A stretch of DNA of 64,000 nucleotides, taken from contig CANKJK010000001.1 of the NCBI GenBank assembly GCA_947482665.1, positions 248,001 to 312,000 of the forward strand. The letters are read 5' to 3'. Position numbers and translations under genes: made by a program. Positions 62,943 to 64,000 of this stretch are shown here, one piece after another. The notes under the pieces were generated by a model. It had not been told where the DNA came from and made no database searches. It was given only the letters and a program-made list of their open reading frames with translations. How positions within the stretch are numbered: position 1 is the first letter of the stretch; each line of letters opens with the position of its first letter. The stretch is from Acidobacteriota bacterium (lineage in GTDB: Bacteria; Acidobacteriota; Vicinamibacteria; Vicinamibacterales; UBA2999).

Positions 62943-64000
62943 ATGACACGCCCGTTGCTGTGTGAAACCGTGACCGGGTCGACGCTTGCTGAGCTGCGAG
63001 CGGCCCGTGACGCCTCGACCGGGGCGGACATGGTGGAGCTGCGCCTGGACGGGGTTGCGGATCTTGACGTGGCCGGTGCGTTGGCCGACCGCCGGACACC
63101 CGTGGTGGTCACATGCCGGGCCTCGTGGGAGGGTGGACGATTCGATGGGTCCGAGGAGGATCGGCGCCGGATCCTGACCGAGGCGCTCGCCCGCGGCGCG
63201 GATTATGTCGACGTGGAGTGGAAGGCCGGGTGGGACGACCTGGTTCGCCACGAAGGCGGGCGTCGGATTGTGCTTTCGCATCATGACTTCGAGGGGATGC
63301 CCTCTGATCTTGAAGCGCGGCATCGTGCGATGCGGGCGACGGGCGCGGGCATCGTGAAGCTGGCCGCCACCGTGACGCGGGTGCGCGAGACGCTGCGGTT
63401 TCTCCCGCTCACCGCCGATGGGGTGACCATCGCGATCGGGATGGGGGCGGCAGGCGTGCCGACGCGGCTCCTCGCGGCACGGTTCGGGTCGGTGTGGACT
63501 TATGCGGGCCAGGGCGTGGCGCCGGGGCAGATGCCGGCAGCCGAGATGCGCGAGCGGTTCCGATTTGGAGAGGTGACGGCGACGACCGCTGTCTTCGGTG
63601 TTGCGGGGCGCCCGATCCTGCATTCGCTGTCGCCGGCGATGCATAACGCGGCGTTCCGTGCGGCGGGCATTGATGCGGTGTATGTGCCGATTGAGGCGGC
63701 AGACGCGGAGGACTTTCTGGCCTTTGCAGAGGGCCTGCCGATGGCCGGTGCCAGCGTCACCATTCCGTTCAAGCAGGACGTGATGGCGATGGCGACCGCC
63801 GTCGATCCCGACGCCGCGCTGATCGGTGCGGTGAACACCATCCGGCGGGAGGGAGCCGGCTGGGCGGCGACCAATACCGACGTGGCAGGGTTCCTCGCGC
63901 CGCTTGAGCGACGGGCGCACCTTCAGGGGTGGGCGCTGGCCGGGGCGCGGGTGGCGGTCATGGGCGCTGGCGGCGCGGCACGGGCCGTCGTCCGTGGTGC
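62943..64000 (+). CDS. aroDE: 3-dehydroquinate dehydratase/shikimate dehydrogenase fusion, 3' end cut
   Basis: The frame is open from ATG 62943 to the window end (352 residues seen). Residues ~1-205 are type I dehydroquinase (MVELRLDGVADLD, the Schiff-base Lys in IVKLAATV). From ~215 comes shikimate dehydrogenase (HSLSPAMHNAAF, TIPFKQDVM, GAVNTI, NTDVAGF and the NADP loop GAGGAARAVV). The two catalyse steps 3 and 4 of the shikimate pathway. GAGGAGG lies just before the ATG. It is controlled by the attenuator upstream; tryptophan genes may follow beyond the window. Confidence 0.94.
   Translation, partial: MTRPLLCETVTGSTLAELRAARDASTGADMVELRLDGVADLDVAGALADRRTPVVVTCRASWEGGRFDGSEEDRRRILTEALARGADYVDVEWKAGWDDLVRHEGGRRIVLSHHDFEGMPSDLEARHRAMRATGAGIVKLAATVTRVRETLRFLPLTADGVTIAIGMGAAGVPTRLLAARFGSVWTYAGQGVAPGQMPAAEMRERFRFGEVTATTAVFGVAGRPILHSLSPAMHNAAFRAAGIDAVYVPIEAADAEDFLAFAEGLPMAGASVTIPFKQDVMAMATAVDPDAALIGAVNTIRREGAGWAATNTDVAGFLAPLERRAHLQGWALAGARVAVMGAGGAARAVVRG

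Overview
The window is about 64 kb of high-GC chromosome with almost no non-coding space. Genes are packed in short operons, often with 4-base stop/start overlaps (ATGA, GTGA), many GTG starts and few strong Shine-Dalgarno sites. A Gram-negative envelope is indicated by BamD, MlaEFD-type lipid transport, lipoproteins and a Tat substrate. The gene mix (PASTA-only protein beside def-fmt-rsmB-rpe, SpoIVB-like S55 peptidase, secreted cupin, RpiB/DeoC pair of the microcompartment type) fits Acidobacteriota, probably the Vicinamibacteria; that placement is an inference from gene content. I see no insertion sequence, prophage or CRISPR array.

Layout. 1-13 kb is a + strand housekeeping run: dcd (partial), gamma carbonic anhydrase, hisS-aspS, ybeZ-ybeY-corC-like-era, mgtE, recO, glyQ-glyS. 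13-19 kb holds ppdK with a histone-like tail, mutL, hydroxypyruvate isomerase and a secreted cupin, followed by two palindromic repeats. 19-31 kb: rarA and a SpoU methyltransferase on -, greA, a degenerate patatin, a trans-sulfuration enzyme, a PAS/zinc protein, a DHH phosphoesterase (-), uvrB and mlaE-mlaF-mlaD, then tRNA-Val. 31-40 kb: upp, a lipoprotein amidohydrolase, hpt, an RpiB/DeoC pair with extra N-terminal domains, an FMN glutamate-synthase-like protein, a Tat-exported unknown, ppa, tRNA-Gly and a 227-bp nested palindrome. 40-52 kb: phosphohexomutase and sugar nucleotidyltransferase, pgsA, bamD, thioesterase, rpe, PASTA protein, an exported methyltransferase, rsmB, fmt, def, aroC. 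52-64 kb: a sigma-54 activator, two oligopeptide-type permeases, a TPR protein, an ECF sigma/anti-sigma pair, a propeller protein, the S55 peptidase, and finally aroDE behind a tryptophan attenuator.

How it fits together. Most genes serve translation (four synthetase subunits, def, fmt, rsmB, ybeY, era), DNA repair (mutL, uvrB, recO, rarA), nucleotide salvage (dcd, upp, hpt) and envelope building. The most notable signals are: (i) a 24-codon leader peptide with SSWWRYWC, an antiterminator and a terminator ahead of aroDE, a textbook tryptophan attenuator; (ii) a recurring TANNNT box 6-11 bases before start codons, suggesting widespread leaderless mRNAs; (iii) an rpiB-deoC pair carrying microcompartment-type N-terminal extensions but with no shell genes nearby; (iv) two families of intergenic palindromes; and (v) five exact-length 34-residue repeats in the MCE protein.
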